From NCBI RefSeq assembly GCF_004801295.1, contig NZ_SSOC01000011.1, forward strand, positions 1 through 62,233: 62,233 nt of DNA, in the 5' to 3' direction. Made by a program: the position numbers and the translations under genes. The notes below the pieces were generated by a model, which made no database searches, had not been told where the DNA came from, and saw only the letters and a list, made by a program, of their open reading frames with translations. Position 1 is the first letter of the stretch. The number at the start of each line of letters is the position of its first letter. Source of the stretch: Pseudothauera nasutitermitis. Lineage in GTDB: Bacteria; Pseudomonadota; Gammaproteobacteria; Burkholderiales; Rhodocyclaceae. Shown here one piece after another: positions 45,096-57,323 of the stretch.

Positions 45096-46442
45096 TTACT
45101 TGCTGACGAACTCCGGATAGGCTTCCTGGCCGCATTCGGTCAGGTCGGCGCCTTCGTATTCCTCTTCCTCGGAGATGCGGATGCCGAACACCGCCTTCAG
45201 GATGGCCCAGACGATCAGGCTCAGGCCGAACACCCAGACGAAGATGGTCAGGCCGCCGACGATCTGCCCCAGGAAGGTGGAATCGCTGTTGGTCAGCGGC
45301 ACCAGCAGCAGGCCGAGGATGCCGCAGGTGCCGTGCACCGAGATGGCGCCCACCGGGTCGTCGATCTTCAGCTTGTCCAGGAAGGTGATCGACAGCACCA
45401 CCAGCACGCCGCCGGCCGCGCCGAACAGGGTGGCGAGCAGCGGGGTGGGGGTGGAGGGCTCGGCGGTGATGGTCACCAGACCGGCCAGCGCGCCGTTGAG
45501 CAGCATGGTCAGGTCGGCCTTGCCGAACAGCAGGCGGGAGACGATCAGTGCGGCGATGGCGCCCCCGGCGGCGGCGGTATTGGTGTTGAGGAACACCATG
45601 GCCACCGCGTTGGCGTTGGCGATGTCGCCCAGCTTCAGCACCGAGCCGCCGTTGAAGCCGAACCAGCCCATCCACAGGATGAAGGTGCCCAGCGTGGCCA
45701 GCGGCAGGTTGGCGCCCGGAATCGGGTGGATCGAGCCGTCCGCGGCGTACTTGCCCTTGCGGGGCCCGAGCAGGATCACGCCCGCCAGCGCGGCGGCGGC
45801 GCCGGCCATATGCACGATGCCGGAACCGGCGAAGTCGGAGAAGCCCAGGTCGCCCAGGTTGTACAGGCCGAACACGTCGTCGCCGTTCCAGGTCCACGCG
45901 CCTTCCATCGGGTAGATGAAGCCGGTCATCACCACCACGAAGGCGAAGAACGGCCACAGCTTCATGCGCTCGGCGACCGCGCCGGAGACGATGGACACCG
46001 CGGTGGCCACGAACACTACCTGGAAGTAGAAGTCGGACGCGCCGGAATACACCGAATCGCCGTCGAAGCCGTCGCGCTCGGCGAAGGCCGACAGCGCCTC
46101 ATCGACCAGGCCCTCGCCGCCGTCGATGCCCGACAGGAACACGCCGCCGCCGTACATGATGGCATAGCCGCACACCAGGTACATGATGCAGGCGATGGCG
46201 AACATGCCGACGTTCTTGGTGAGGATCTCGACCGTGCTCTTGCTGCGTACCAGGCCGGATTCCAGCATGGCGAAGCCGGCCGCCATCCACATCACCAGCG
46301 CGCCGCAGATCAGGAAGTAGAAAGTATCCAGCGCGTACTGCAGGTGATACACGTTGTTCAGCACGGCGGCCTCATCGGCCAGCGCCGGCGCGGTGAAACC
46401 GGCGGCCGCGGCCGCCAGCAGGGGGGTGAGGATCTTTTTCAT
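45096..46442 (-). CDS. amtB: Ammonium transporter (copy 2, AmtB/AmtY)
   Basis: A 448-residue ammonium channel with a signal peptide (KKILTPLLAAAAAGFTAPALA) and 11 helices. Motifs AGSGIVHMAGAAAALAGVIL and FVATAVSIVSGAVAERMKLW are present, as are the pore His in GIVHMAG and ISVHGTCG. It is clearly diverged from copy 1 (for instance the helix order is kept but sequence identity is modest, and its C-terminal tail is different, GADLTECGQEAYPEFVSK). I use the ATG at 46440-46442; a Met 18 bp upstream overlaps the glnK end. In Azoarcus two such pairs are called AmtB and AmtY; which one this is cannot be told here. Confidence 0.94.
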   Translation of the reverse strand: MKKILTPLLAAAAAGFTAPALADEAAVLNNVYHLQYALDTFYFLICGALVMWMAAGFAMLESGLVRSKSTVEILTKNVGMFAIACIMYLVCGYAIMYGGGVFLSGIDGGEGLVDEALSAFAERDGFDGDSVYSGASDFYFQVVFVATAVSIVSGAVAERMKLWPFFAFVVVMTGFIYPMEGAWTWNGDDVFGLYNLGDLGFSDFAGSGIVHMAGAAAALAGVILLGPRKGKYAADGSIHPIPGANLPLATLGTFILWMGWFGFNGGSVLKLGDIANANAVAMVFLNTNTAAAGGAIAALIVSRLLFGKADLTMLLNGALAGLVTITAEPSTPTPLLATLFGAAGGVLVVLSITFLDKLKIDDPVGAISVHGTCGILGLLLVPLTNSDSTFLGQIVGGLTIFVWVFGLSLIVWAILKAVFGIRISEEEEYEGADLTECGQEAYPEFVSK

Positions 46443-46456
46443 GCGGGTGCTCTCCT

Positions 46457-46861
<405 letters not shown>

Positions 46862-46880
46862 CTACATGGCGGCCGCTCCC

Positions 46881-46899
46881 TAGCGGATTCCATGCCAGA
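46881..46899 (-). promoter_or_regulatory. Sigma-54 promoter of glnK-amtB copy 2
   Basis: On the minus strand TGGCATGGAATCCGCTA keeps GG and GC exactly 10 bp apart and the TGGCA-N-G half-site of RpoN promoters. It lies about 90 bp before the glnK start. Confidence 0.83.
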
Positions 46900-46972
46900 A
46901 CGGCTGAATCCCGTCAAAAGGAGGGTTCAGGACGATGATTCGGTGGAATGTTGCTGCGCAGCAATGACAAAT

Positions 46973-47008
46973 CGGACCATTTGGGTGCAAATGCACCGAT
47001 TTGGTGCG
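46973..47008. promoter_or_regulatory. Tandem NtrC-box-like palindromes upstream of glnK-amtB copy 2
   Basis: Two sites of the type TGCACC-N5-GGTGCA follow each other: CGGACC-ATTTG-GGTGCA (46973-46989) and TGCACC-GATTT-GGTGCG (46992-47008), centres 19 bp apart. They lie about 90-110 bp upstream of the sigma-54 promoter, as NtrC enhancers usually do. Confidence 0.82.
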
Positions 47009-47076
47009 CTCTCCGCGCCACCCCGGGCGGCCGTGCTACACTCGCGGCCGTCTGTCACCTGCCTGCGGAACCGGCC

Positions 47077-47331
47077 ATGAGCACTCCACGCATCCTCGAC
47101 GAAATCGGCGCCAAGCTTTCCGAGATCGCCGCCGCCAGTCCGGCGCGCGACATCGAGAAGAACGTGCGCGCGCTGCTCGGCAGCGCCTTCGGCCGTCTCG
47201 ATCTGGTCACCCGCGAGGAATTCGAGGTGCAGCGCGAAGTGCTCGCCCAGGCCCGCCAGCGCCTCGCCCAGCTGGAGCAGCGCGTCGGCGAGCTGGAAGC
47301 CCGCCTCGAAGGTCGCGAACGCAACGACTGA
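47077..47331 (+). CDS. ubiK: Ubiquinone biosynthesis accessory factor UbiK (BMFP family)
   Basis: An 84-residue coiled-coil protein of the BMFP/YqiC family. UbiK helps aerobic ubiquinone synthesis together with UbiJ. The N-terminal amphipathic part (RILDEIGAKLSEI) and the C-terminal trimeric coiled coil (QRLAQLEQRVGELEARLE) are obvious. It stands divergently from the nitrogen operon, behind a TACACT -10-like element at about 47036-47041. Confidence 0.9.
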   Translation: MSTPRILDEIGAKLSEIAAASPARDIEKNVRALLGSAFGRLDLVTREEFEVQREVLAQARQRLAQLEQRVGELEARLEGRERND

Positions 47332-47411
47332 GCCCTTCATCCGCCCGTCGCATGCGGCGGATTTCATGACAATGCGCTAGACTGCGGGTTTCCCCGTCAC
47401 GGAGTCCGGGC

Positions 47412-48914
47412 ATGTCGCTCGCCCTCGTTCATGCGCGCGCGGTCGACGGCATGGATGCCCCGCCGGTCGTCGTCGAGGTGCACCTGGCCAACGGCCTGCC
47501 GGCCTTCAACCTGGTCGGCCTGCCCGACGCCGAAGTGCGCGAGGCGCGCGACCGCGTGCGCGCCGCCATCGCCACCGCACAATTCGAATTTCCCCAGCGC
47601 CGCATCACCGTCAACCTGGCGCCGGCCGATCTGCCCAAGGAAGGCGGGCGTTTCGACCTGCCCATCGCCATCGGCGTGCTCGCCGCCTCCGGCCAGGTCG
47701 ACGCGGCCGCGCTCGAGGGCTGCGAATTCCTCGGCGAGCTTTCGCTCGGCGGCGAACTGCGCCCGGTGCGCGGCGTGCTTGCCGCTGCCCTGCACGCCGG
47801 GCGGATGGGGCGCGCACTGGTGGTGCCGGCCGCCAACGCGGACGAGGCGGCGCTGGCGCGCGCGACGCGGGTCCTGCCGGCTAACGATCTGCTCGCCGTG
47901 TGCGCCCATCTCAACGGCCACCAGCCCATCGAGCCCTGGCGGGGCGGGTTGTCCGGTCCGCCCGCCGAAGCGCTGCCCGATCTGGCCGACGTCAAGGGCC
48001 AGCAGCAGGCCCGCCGCGTGCTGGAAGTGGCGGCAGCAGGCGGGCACGCGCTGCTGATGTTCGGCCCGCCGGGCACCGGCAAGTCCATGCTCGCCCAGCG
48101 CCTGCCCGGCCTGCTGCCGCCGCTCGACGAGGAGGAGGCGCTGGCCTGCGCCGCGTTGCAATCCCTGCACGGCGGCTTCGATCCGGCAAACTGGCGGCGC
48201 CGGCCCGTGCGGGCGCCCCACCACTCCGCTTCCACGGCCGCGCTGATCGGCGGCGGGGCGGGCAACATCCTGCCCGGCGAAATCTCCCTGGCGCATTTCG
48301 GCACGCTGTTCCTCGATGAATTGCCGGAGTTCAACCGCCGTACGCTGGAAGCGCTGCGCGAACCGCTGGAAACCGGTTCGGTGACCATCGCCCGGGCCAA
48401 CCGGCGGGTCAGCTACCCGGCCGCCTTCCAACTGGTGGCGGCGATGAATCCCTGCCCCTGCGGCTATGCCGGGCATCCCCGCCGCGCCTGCCGGTGCACG
48501 CCGGATCAGGTGGCGCGCTATCGGGGCCGGCTGTCCGGCCCGCTGCTGGACCGGCTCGATCTGCTGGTGGAAGTGCCCGCGCTGGAAGAAGACACCCTGC
48601 GGGCCCGTCCGGCCGGTGAATCCTCGGCCGTGGTGCGCGAGCGCGTGCTGGCCGCGCGCGAACGCCAGCAGGCCCGCCAGGGGGTGGTCAACGCCCGGCT
48701 GGACGCGGCTGGGGTGGACGCGCATTGCACGCCGGACCCGGCCGGCGCCGCGCTGCTGTCGGCGGCGACCGAGCGCCTCAGGCTGTCCGCCAGGGCGTAT
48801 CATCGCGTCCTCAGGGTGGCGCGCACGGTGGCCGACCTGGCCGGAGCGCCGCGCGTCGGCGCCGCGCATCTGGCCGAGGCGATCCAGTACCGTCGGGGAT
48901 TCGACGAAGGCTGA
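47412..48914 (+). CDS. comM: YifB/ComM family Mg-chelatase-like AAA+ ATPase
   Basis: ComM (500 residues) is a hexameric helicase that drives branch migration during natural transformation. An N-terminal Lon-protease-like fold (residues ~1-170, without the catalytic Ser-Lys pair) precedes the AAA+ domain with Walker A LMFGPPGTGKSMLA, Walker B LFLDELPEFNRR, and the zinc-finger-like cysteines in NPCPCGYAGHPRRACRCTP. The C-terminus has the usual Mg-chelatase part (LSARAYHRVLRVARTVADL). Its presence suggests that the organism can take up DNA, of interest next to an integron. Confidence 0.95.
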   Translation: MSLALVHARAVDGMDAPPVVVEVHLANGLPAFNLVGLPDAEVREARDRVRAAIATAQFEFPQRRITVNLAPADLPKEGGRFDLPIAIGVLAASGQVDAAALEGCEFLGELSLGGELRPVRGVLAAALHAGRMGRALVVPAANADEAALARATRVLPANDLLAVCAHLNGHQPIEPWRGGLSGPPAEALPDLADVKGQQQARRVLEVAAAGGHALLMFGPPGTGKSMLAQRLPGLLPPLDEEEALACAALQSLHGGFDPANWRRRPVRAPHHSASTAALIGGGAGNILPGEISLAHFGTLFLDELPEFNRRTLEALREPLETGSVTIARANRRVSYPAAFQLVAAMNPCPCGYAGHPRRACRCTPDQVARYRGRLSGPLLDRLDLLVEVPALEEDTLRARPAGESSAVVRERVLAARERQQARQGVVNARLDAAGVDAHCTPDPAGAALLSAATERLRLSARAYHRVLRVARTVADLAGAPRVGAAHLAEAIQYRRGFDEG

Positions 48915-48989
48915 AGGCGCCGCGCCCGCCGCCCGGCAACTTACACGCGTCCGCGCTCTCCAAGCGGGCGTCGCCCCGCAAGGTTACCC

Positions 48990-50180
48990 ATGCCCGCTTC
49001 TTCCTCCCGGCTGCCGGCGCTGTTGGCCGCGCTGGCCGCCATCGGCCCGTTTTCCATCGATGCCTACCTGCCCGCCTTTCCTGCCATGGCGCAGGCGCTG
49101 GGCGCCACCTCGCTGCAGATCCAGCAGACGCTGACCGCCTACATGGCCACCTTCGCCTTCATGGCGCTGTGGCACGGCGCGCTGTCGGACCGCTGCGGCC
49201 GGCGCGCGGTGATCGTCGTATCGACGCTGCTGTTCGTGTTCGCCTCGCTGGTGTGCGCACTGGCGCCGTCCATCGAATGGCTGTGGGCCGGGCGGGCGCT
49301 GCAGGGCGCCTCCGCCGGGGCCGGCATGGTGGTGGGGCGCGCGGTGATCCGCGATCTGTACGACGGCGCCCAGGCGCAGCGCCTGATGGCGCGCGTGATG
49401 CTGATCTTCGCCGCCGCGCCGGCGGTCGCGCCGCTGGTCGGCGGGGTGCTGCTGTCGCTCGCCGGCTGGCGCGCGGTGTTCTTCTTCCTGGCGCTGTTCG
49501 GCGGCGTGCTGGCGTGGATGACCTGGCGCTTCCTGCCGGAGACGCTGCCGCAGGCCGCCCGCCAGCCGCTCGAACCGGTGGCCCTGGGGCGCGCCTATGT
49601 GCGCGTGTTCTCCTGCGTGGGTTTCGCCTTGCTGGTGGTGGCCGTGGGCTTCAACTTCAACGGCTTCTTCCTGTACGTGATGTCGGCGCCGGTGTTCATC
49701 ATGCAGCACCTGGGCCTGGGAGAGCTGGGCTTCGCCTGGCTGTTCGTGCCGGCGGTGATCGGCATGATGGGCGGCTCGTGGATGTCCGGCCGGGTGGCCG
49801 GGCGCTGGAGCCAGCGGCGCGCCATCGGCGCCGGCTTCGCGGTGATGCTCGCCGCCGGGGTGCTCAACGTGGCCTACGCGGCGCTGTTCGCGCCCGCCCT
49901 GCCGGCCTCGGTGCTGCCGGTGGGCATCTACAATTTCGGCATGGCGCTGGCCATGCCCAGCCTCACCTTGCTGGCGCTGGACTATTTTCCGGATCGCCGG
50001 GGCATGGCGGCGAGCTGCCAGAGCTTCGTGCAGGTAGGCGTGAATGCCCTGTGCGCGGGTACCGTGGCGCCGCTGCTGTGGACCACGCCGCTGACCCTGG
50101 GCCTGGGCATGAGCGCCTTCGTGACCCTCGGCCTGCTGTGCTTCCTGGGCTGGCGCGCGCGCGGCGAGGGGCGTTGCTAG
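48990..50180 (+). CDS. Bcr/CflA family drug resistance MFS transporter
   Basis: A 396-residue inner-membrane exporter with 12 helices. The conserved N-terminal FSIDAYLPAFPAMAQAL, the motif A GALSDRCGRRAVIV and RALQGASAGAGMVVGRAVIR are those of the Bcr/CflA family, which exports bicyclomycin, sulfonamides or other compounds. The substrate in this organism is unknown. The gene follows comM by 75 bp and converges on the rhodanese gene. Confidence 0.92.
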   Translation: MPASSSRLPALLAALAAIGPFSIDAYLPAFPAMAQALGATSLQIQQTLTAYMATFAFMALWHGALSDRCGRRAVIVVSTLLFVFASLVCALAPSIEWLWAGRALQGASAGAGMVVGRAVIRDLYDGAQAQRLMARVMLIFAAAPAVAPLVGGVLLSLAGWRAVFFFLALFGGVLAWMTWRFLPETLPQAARQPLEPVALGRAYVRVFSCVGFALLVVAVGFNFNGFFLYVMSAPVFIMQHLGLGELGFAWLFVPAVIGMMGGSWMSGRVAGRWSQRRAIGAGFAVMLAAGVLNVAYAALFAPALPASVLPVGIYNFGMALAMPSLTLLALDYFPDRRGMAASCQSFVQVGVNALCAGTVAPLLWTTPLTLGLGMSAFVTLGLLCFLGWRARGEGRC

Positions 50181-50199
50181 GAGCGTTGCCGGGGCGTGT

Positions 50200-50592
50200 T
50201 CAGCACTGCTGCCATGGCAGGCCGTCGTGGCGCCAGCCGTTGAGGGTGTTGCGGTGCTGGTTGGCGTCCAGATCGCCTTCGAAGCCGTGCACCACGTTGA
50301 ACACCCGGGTGAAGCCGGCCTGTTCAAGCGTCTGACAGGCCGGCTGGGAGCGGTTGCCGCTGCGGCAGATCACCAGCGTCGGGCGGTGCAGATCGTCCTC
50401 GGCCAGGCGGCGGACTTCCTCGGCGAAATTTGGGTTGATCTCCCATTCCGGCGGCTCGCTCCAGGCGACGTGGATGGCGCCCGGCGGACGGCCGACGAAC
50501 AGGTGTTCGATCTCGCTGCGCACGTCGATCAGCAGGGCCTCGGGATGCTCGCGCAGGTAGTCGTGGGCTTGCCGGGGAGTCAGCTCGTTCAT
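50200..50592 (-). CDS. Rhodanese-like domain protein
   Basis: A 130-residue single-domain rhodanese. The catalytic loop is VICRSGNRSQPA with the active Cys, and ALLIDVRSEIEHLFVGRPPGAIHV is the conserved N-terminal part. It probably transfers sulphur or acts in redox detoxification. It stands alone, transcribed in the same direction as livF upstream, about 70 bp away. Confidence 0.92.
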   Translation of the reverse strand: MNELTPRQAHDYLREHPEALLIDVRSEIEHLFVGRPPGAIHVAWSEPPEWEINPNFAEEVRRLAEDDLHRPTLVICRSGNRSQPACQTLEQAGFTRVFNVVHGFEGDLDANQHRNTLNGWRHDGLPWQQC

Positions 50593-50660
50593 GGCAGGGC
50601 TGGGTGGAGGGATGACGGAAGGGCGGAGTATACGCGCATCATCCGCGCGGCCGGCACGGC

Positions 50661-51392
50661 TCAGCGTCCGCCCAGATAGGCGGCGCGCACCGCGGGGTCG
50701 GCGCGCAGCGCAGCGGCCTCGCCTTCCAGCACCACGCGGCCGTTGGCCATGGCGTAGGCGCGCGAGGCCAGTTCCAGCGCCAATGCGGCGTTCTGCTCGA
50801 CCAGCAGGATGCTCACTCCGCCGCGCGCGATGGCCGCGATGGTGTCGAACAGCGTTTCCACCAGCCGGGGGGCGAGGCCGGTGGAGGGTTCATCGAGCAG
50901 CAGCAGGCGGGGGCGGGCGAGCAGGGCGCGGGCCAGTGCGAGCATCTGCTGCTCGCCGCCGGACAGTGTGCCGGCGCGCTGGTCGAGGCGTTCACGGATG
51001 CGCGGCAGCAGGGTGCAGACGCGTTCCAGGTCGTTGCGCAGCATGGGGCCTTCCATGCGCGTGTAGGCGCCCAGGCGCAGGTTTTCGGCGACCGTCAGGC
51101 GGGTGAACAGGCCGCGTCCCTCGGGGACCAGGGCGATGCCCTGGCGCACGCGCTCGTGGGCCGGCATGCCGCCCAGCGCACTGCCGAGGTAGTGGATCTC
51201 GCCGGCCGCCAGCGGCAGCAGGCCGGCGATGGCGTTCAGCGTGGTGCTCTTGCCCGCGCCGTTGGCGCCGATCAGCGCGACCACCTCGCCTTCGCACACC
51301 TCCAGGTCGAGGCCGCGCACCGCATGCAGCGAGCCGTGATCCACGGCCACGCCGGACAGGCGCAGCAGGCGGGAGAGGCGCTCAGCCGGCAT
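50661..51392 (-). CDS. livF: Branched-chain amino acid-type ABC transporter ATPase LivF
   Basis: A 243-residue ATPase of the LivF type. Walker A is [14 protein letters not shown], signature LSGGEQQMLALARAL, Walker B LLLDEPSTGLAP; the C-terminus VVLEGEAAALRADPAVRAAYLGG is typical. Its start overlaps the livG stop by 11 bp. No livH, livM or binding-protein gene is found with it, so its transporter partner must be elsewhere or absent. Confidence 0.93.
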   Translation of the reverse strand: MPAERLSRLLRLSGVAVDHGSLHAVRGLDLEVCEGEVVALIGANGAGKSTTLNAIAGLLPLAAGEIHYLGSALGGMPAHERVRQGIALVPEGRGLFTRLTVAENLRLGAYTRMEGPMLRNDLERVCTLLPRIRERLDQRAGTLSGGEQQMLALARALLARPRLLLLDEPSTGLAPRLVETLFDTIAAIARGGVSILLVEQNAALALELASRAYAMANGRVVLEGEAAALRADPAVRAAYLGGR

Positions 51393-52230
51393 GCCGCGGG
51401 CCGCCCAGATAGGCCTCGATGACCGTCGGGTCGCCCTGCACGGCGGCCGGCGTGTCCTCGGCGATCTTGCGGCCGGCGTCGAGCACCGCCACGCGGTCGC
51501 ACAGTTCCATCACCAGCGCCATGTCGTGCTCGATCAGCAACACCGTGGTGCCGTCGGCGCGGATGCGCCGGAGCAGCCGGGCGAGGTCGTCGGTTTCGGT
51601 GGCGTTCATGCCGGCGGCCGGTTCGTCGAGCGCCAGCAGGGTGGGGTGGGCGGCCAGCGCGCGGGCGATTTCCAGGCGGCGGCGGTCGCCGTGCGGCAGC
51701 GTGCCGGCCAGGGTGTCGGCGTGGCCGCCAAGGCCGACATAGTCGAGCAGGGCGCGGGCTTCCTCGTGGGCCAGGCGCTCGGCCACGCGCAGGCCGGGCA
51801 GGCGCGCCAGGGTGCGCCACAGACCGTTGCGGAAGCGGCGGTGCGCGCCGATCAGCACGTTTTCCAGCGCGCTCAGGTCGTCGAACAGGCGCGCGTTCTG
51901 GAAGCTGCGCGCGATGCCGCGCTCGGCCACCCGGCGCGGCTCGCCGCGCGGCAGCACCACGCGGTCGAAGACGATGCCCCCGGCGTCCGGCGTGCAGAAA
52001 CCGGTAAGAATGTCGAAGAAGGTGGTCTTGCCCGCGCCGTTGGGGCCGATCAGCCCGAAGATCTCGCCGTGGTGGATGTCCAGCTCGACGTCGTCGAGGG
52101 CCCGCAGCCCGTCGAAGGACTTGCTGACGCCGCGCGCCTGCAGCAGTGGAACGGCGTCGGGCGTGCGTGCGGATTCGAAGGGCAGGGATTGCTGCGTGGC
52201 CGGCAAACGAGGGCTCCGGAGATGTTGCAA
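51382..52230 (-). CDS. livG: Branched-chain amino acid-type ABC transporter ATPase LivG
   Basis: A 282-residue LivG-type ATPase: Walker A GPNGAGKTTFFDILTG, the characteristic RSFQNARLFDDLSALENVLIG and GDRRRLEIARALAAHP, and Walker B LLALDEPAAGMN. An N-terminal extension of about 28 residues precedes the ABC domain, so the true start may be later. Upstream, the divergent BamE-like gene begins after 74 bp; no permease gene accompanies the pair. Confidence 0.92.
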   Translation of the reverse strand: MQHLRSPRLPATQQSLPFESARTPDAVPLLQARGVSKSFDGLRALDDVELDIHHGEIFGLIGPNGAGKTTFFDILTGFCTPDAGGIVFDRVVLPRGEPRRVAERGIARSFQNARLFDDLSALENVLIGAHRRFRNGLWRTLARLPGLRVAERLAHEEARALLDYVGLGGHADTLAGTLPHGDRRRLEIARALAAHPTLLALDEPAAGMNATETDDLARLLRRIRADGTTVLLIEHDMALVMELCDRVAVLDAGRKIAEDTPAAVQGDPTVIEAYLGGPRHAG

Positions 52231-52304
52231 AAGCTCACCCGGCAGCGATTGCGCGGCGCCGGGCGCGATGCGATTCTAGCGTACCGTTTTGACGAGCTTT
52301 GTCC

Positions 52305-52793
52305 ATGTCCCGATTGCTCAGTCTGTGGTGCGCGCTGCTGACCGCCCTGGGGCTGCCCGCCTGCGACGCATACAATCTGCGCGCATTGCAGCCCGGCGTG
52401 AGCACCGCCGCCGAGGTGCGTGAGCGCCTCGGCCCGCCGCAGGTGGAATGGCCGAATGCCGACGGCTCGGTCACCTGGGAGTATTCCCGCCAGCCGGAAG
52501 GCGTGGAATGCTACATGATCACGCTGGGTACTGACGGCATCCTGCGCGGCGTGGAGCAGGTATTGAACGAAGCCGGCTTCGCGCGCGTCCAACCCGGCAT
52601 GAGTGGTGACGAAGTGCTGCGCCTGCTCGGCCGTCCGGCCACCCGCCAGTTCTTCGAGCTGAAGGGCGAGGCGATGTGGTCGTGGCTGATCGAACGCAGC
52701 ACCGTCGTCACCGACCGGACCTACTTCACCGTCTCCTTCGACCGCGCCGGGCAGGTCACGGGAACCGGCCGCAACGTGATTCCGAAGAACTGA
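52305..52793 (+). CDS. BamE/SmpA-like lipoprotein (copy 1)
   Basis: A 162-residue lipoprotein: signal peptide with a lipobox LPAC at about residue 20, then two BamE-like repeats (LQPGVSTAAEVRERLGPP and VQPGMSGDEVLRLLGRP). BamE-type folds assist outer-membrane protein assembly, but this is not BamE itself. It shares the segment WPNADGSVTWEYSRQPEG with the next gene, suggesting gene duplication. I use the ATG at 52305 rather than the TTG 6 bp before. Only 2 bp separate it from its paralogue. Confidence 0.8.
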   Translation: MSRLLSLWCALLTALGLPACDAYNLRALQPGVSTAAEVRERLGPPQVEWPNADGSVTWEYSRQPEGVECYMITLGTDGILRGVEQVLNEAGFARVQPGMSGDEVLRLLGRPATRQFFELKGEAMWSWLIERSTVVTDRTYFTVSFDRAGQVTGTGRNVIPKN

Positions 52794-52795
52794 TC

Positions 52796-53419
52796 ATGAA
52801 TACCCTGCCGATCACCTCCTCCCTGTTCCGCTGGCCGGCCCGCCTGGCCTTGCTGCTGCTGGTGGCCGCGCTGAGCGGCTGCGCCGCGTTTGCGCCGCCC
52901 CGGCCGTTCACCACCGAGGCCGAGGCGCTCGCCGCGCGCGGCGAACCCACGGCACGCTGGCCCAACGAAGACGGCAGCACCGTGCTGGAGTTCGCCACCC
53001 AGCCCTACGGCACCACCTGCCTGATGGTGGAGGTGGATGCCACGGGCGTGGTGCTGCGCCAGTGGGACGCGCTGGCCGCCGAGAACCTCGCGCGCGTGAA
53101 GGTGGGCATGACCCAGGACGAAGTGCGCCGCCTGCTTGGCCAGTACCGCTCCATCCAGCGCTTCGCCAATTCCGGCGAAGAGGTGTGGGACTGGAACGTG
53201 CCCAAGGACTACTACGACGTGGTGGCCCTGCGCTTCAACGTGCATTTCGTCGACAGCAAGGTGGTGCGTACCAGCCAGAGCTACGAATACCCGCGCGACC
53301 GCTGGATGTTCGGCGTCGGCGTGGGGCGTGGCTCGCCGTACTGGGGCATGGGCTGGGGGCACAGGTGGGGCTACCCGTGGGGCGGCTACCCGTACTGGCA
53401 CCCGTGGTGGGGCTGGTAG
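52796..53419 (+). CDS. BamE/SmpA-like lipoprotein with aromatic-Gly tail (copy 2)
   Basis: A 207-residue lipoprotein; lipobox LSGC at about residue 29. It repeats the pattern of copy 1 (ARWPNEDGSTVLEFATQPYG, then VKVGMTQDEVRRLLGQY). The last 35 residues are unusual: WMFGVGVGRGSPYWGMGWGH and then repeated Trp/Gly/Tyr/Pro/His blocks ending WGW. Such a tail might bind peptidoglycan, metal (several His) or fold as a loop at the outer membrane. The start ATG at 52796 overlaps the previous stop region and has no alternative close by. Confidence 0.8.
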   Translation: MNTLPITSSLFRWPARLALLLLVAALSGCAAFAPPRPFTTEAEALAARGEPTARWPNEDGSTVLEFATQPYGTTCLMVEVDATGVVLRQWDALAAENLARVKVGMTQDEVRRLLGQYRSIQRFANSGEEVWDWNVPKDYYDVVALRFNVHFVDSKVVRTSQSYEYPRDRWMFGVGVGRGSPYWGMGWGHRWGYPWGGYPYWHPWWGW

Positions 53420-53433
53420 GCACCACCACCGGC

Positions 53434-53463
53434 TCGACAGTTCGGGGTGCCCGGCCGTAAAAT
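53434..53463 (+). promoter_or_regulatory. Sigma-70 promoter of metH
   Basis: TCGACA (53434-53439) and TAAAAT (53458-53463) stand 18 bp apart; the predicted transcript starts near 53470, a few bases before the SAH riboswitch. Confidence 0.7.
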
Positions 53464-53472
53464 CCGGGCCTT

Positions 53473-53533
53473 GCCGAGGAGCGCTGCGACCCTGACGACG
53501 GGCCAGGCTCGGCAACCGAACAACGGCGCTCGC
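53473..53533 (+). promoter_or_regulatory. SAH riboswitch upstream of metH
   Basis: The element begins GCCGAGGAGCGCTGCGACCC; GCCGAG pairs with CTCGGC (53508-53513 region, P1), CCC pairs with GGG inside (P2), and GAGCGC pairs with the downstream GCGCTC of AACGGCGCTC, forming the H-type pseudoknot that closes only with S-adenosylhomocysteine. This is the consensus of the SAH riboswitch class found before ahcY and metH in beta- and gammaproteobacteria. It activates expression when SAH builds up. A GC hairpin CCGCGCC / GGCGCGG (about 53550-53575) follows and may be part of the expression platform. Confidence 0.93.
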
Positions 53534-53615
53534 GAACCCTTCCGGTTTCGCCGCGCCGTTTTCTTTTGGCGCGGCCGTGCCGTTGGACGTGAACCCGACA
53601 CGAGAGCCCCTGCCG

Positions 53616-57317
<3,702 letters not shown>

Positions 57318-57323
57318 GACGGT

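Noticed and set aside
47026-47076. NtrC/sigma-54 control of ubiK
   Set aside because: The NtrC-like boxes lie close by, but no GG-N10-GC promoter reads rightward; a -10-like TACACT suggests a housekeeping promoter.
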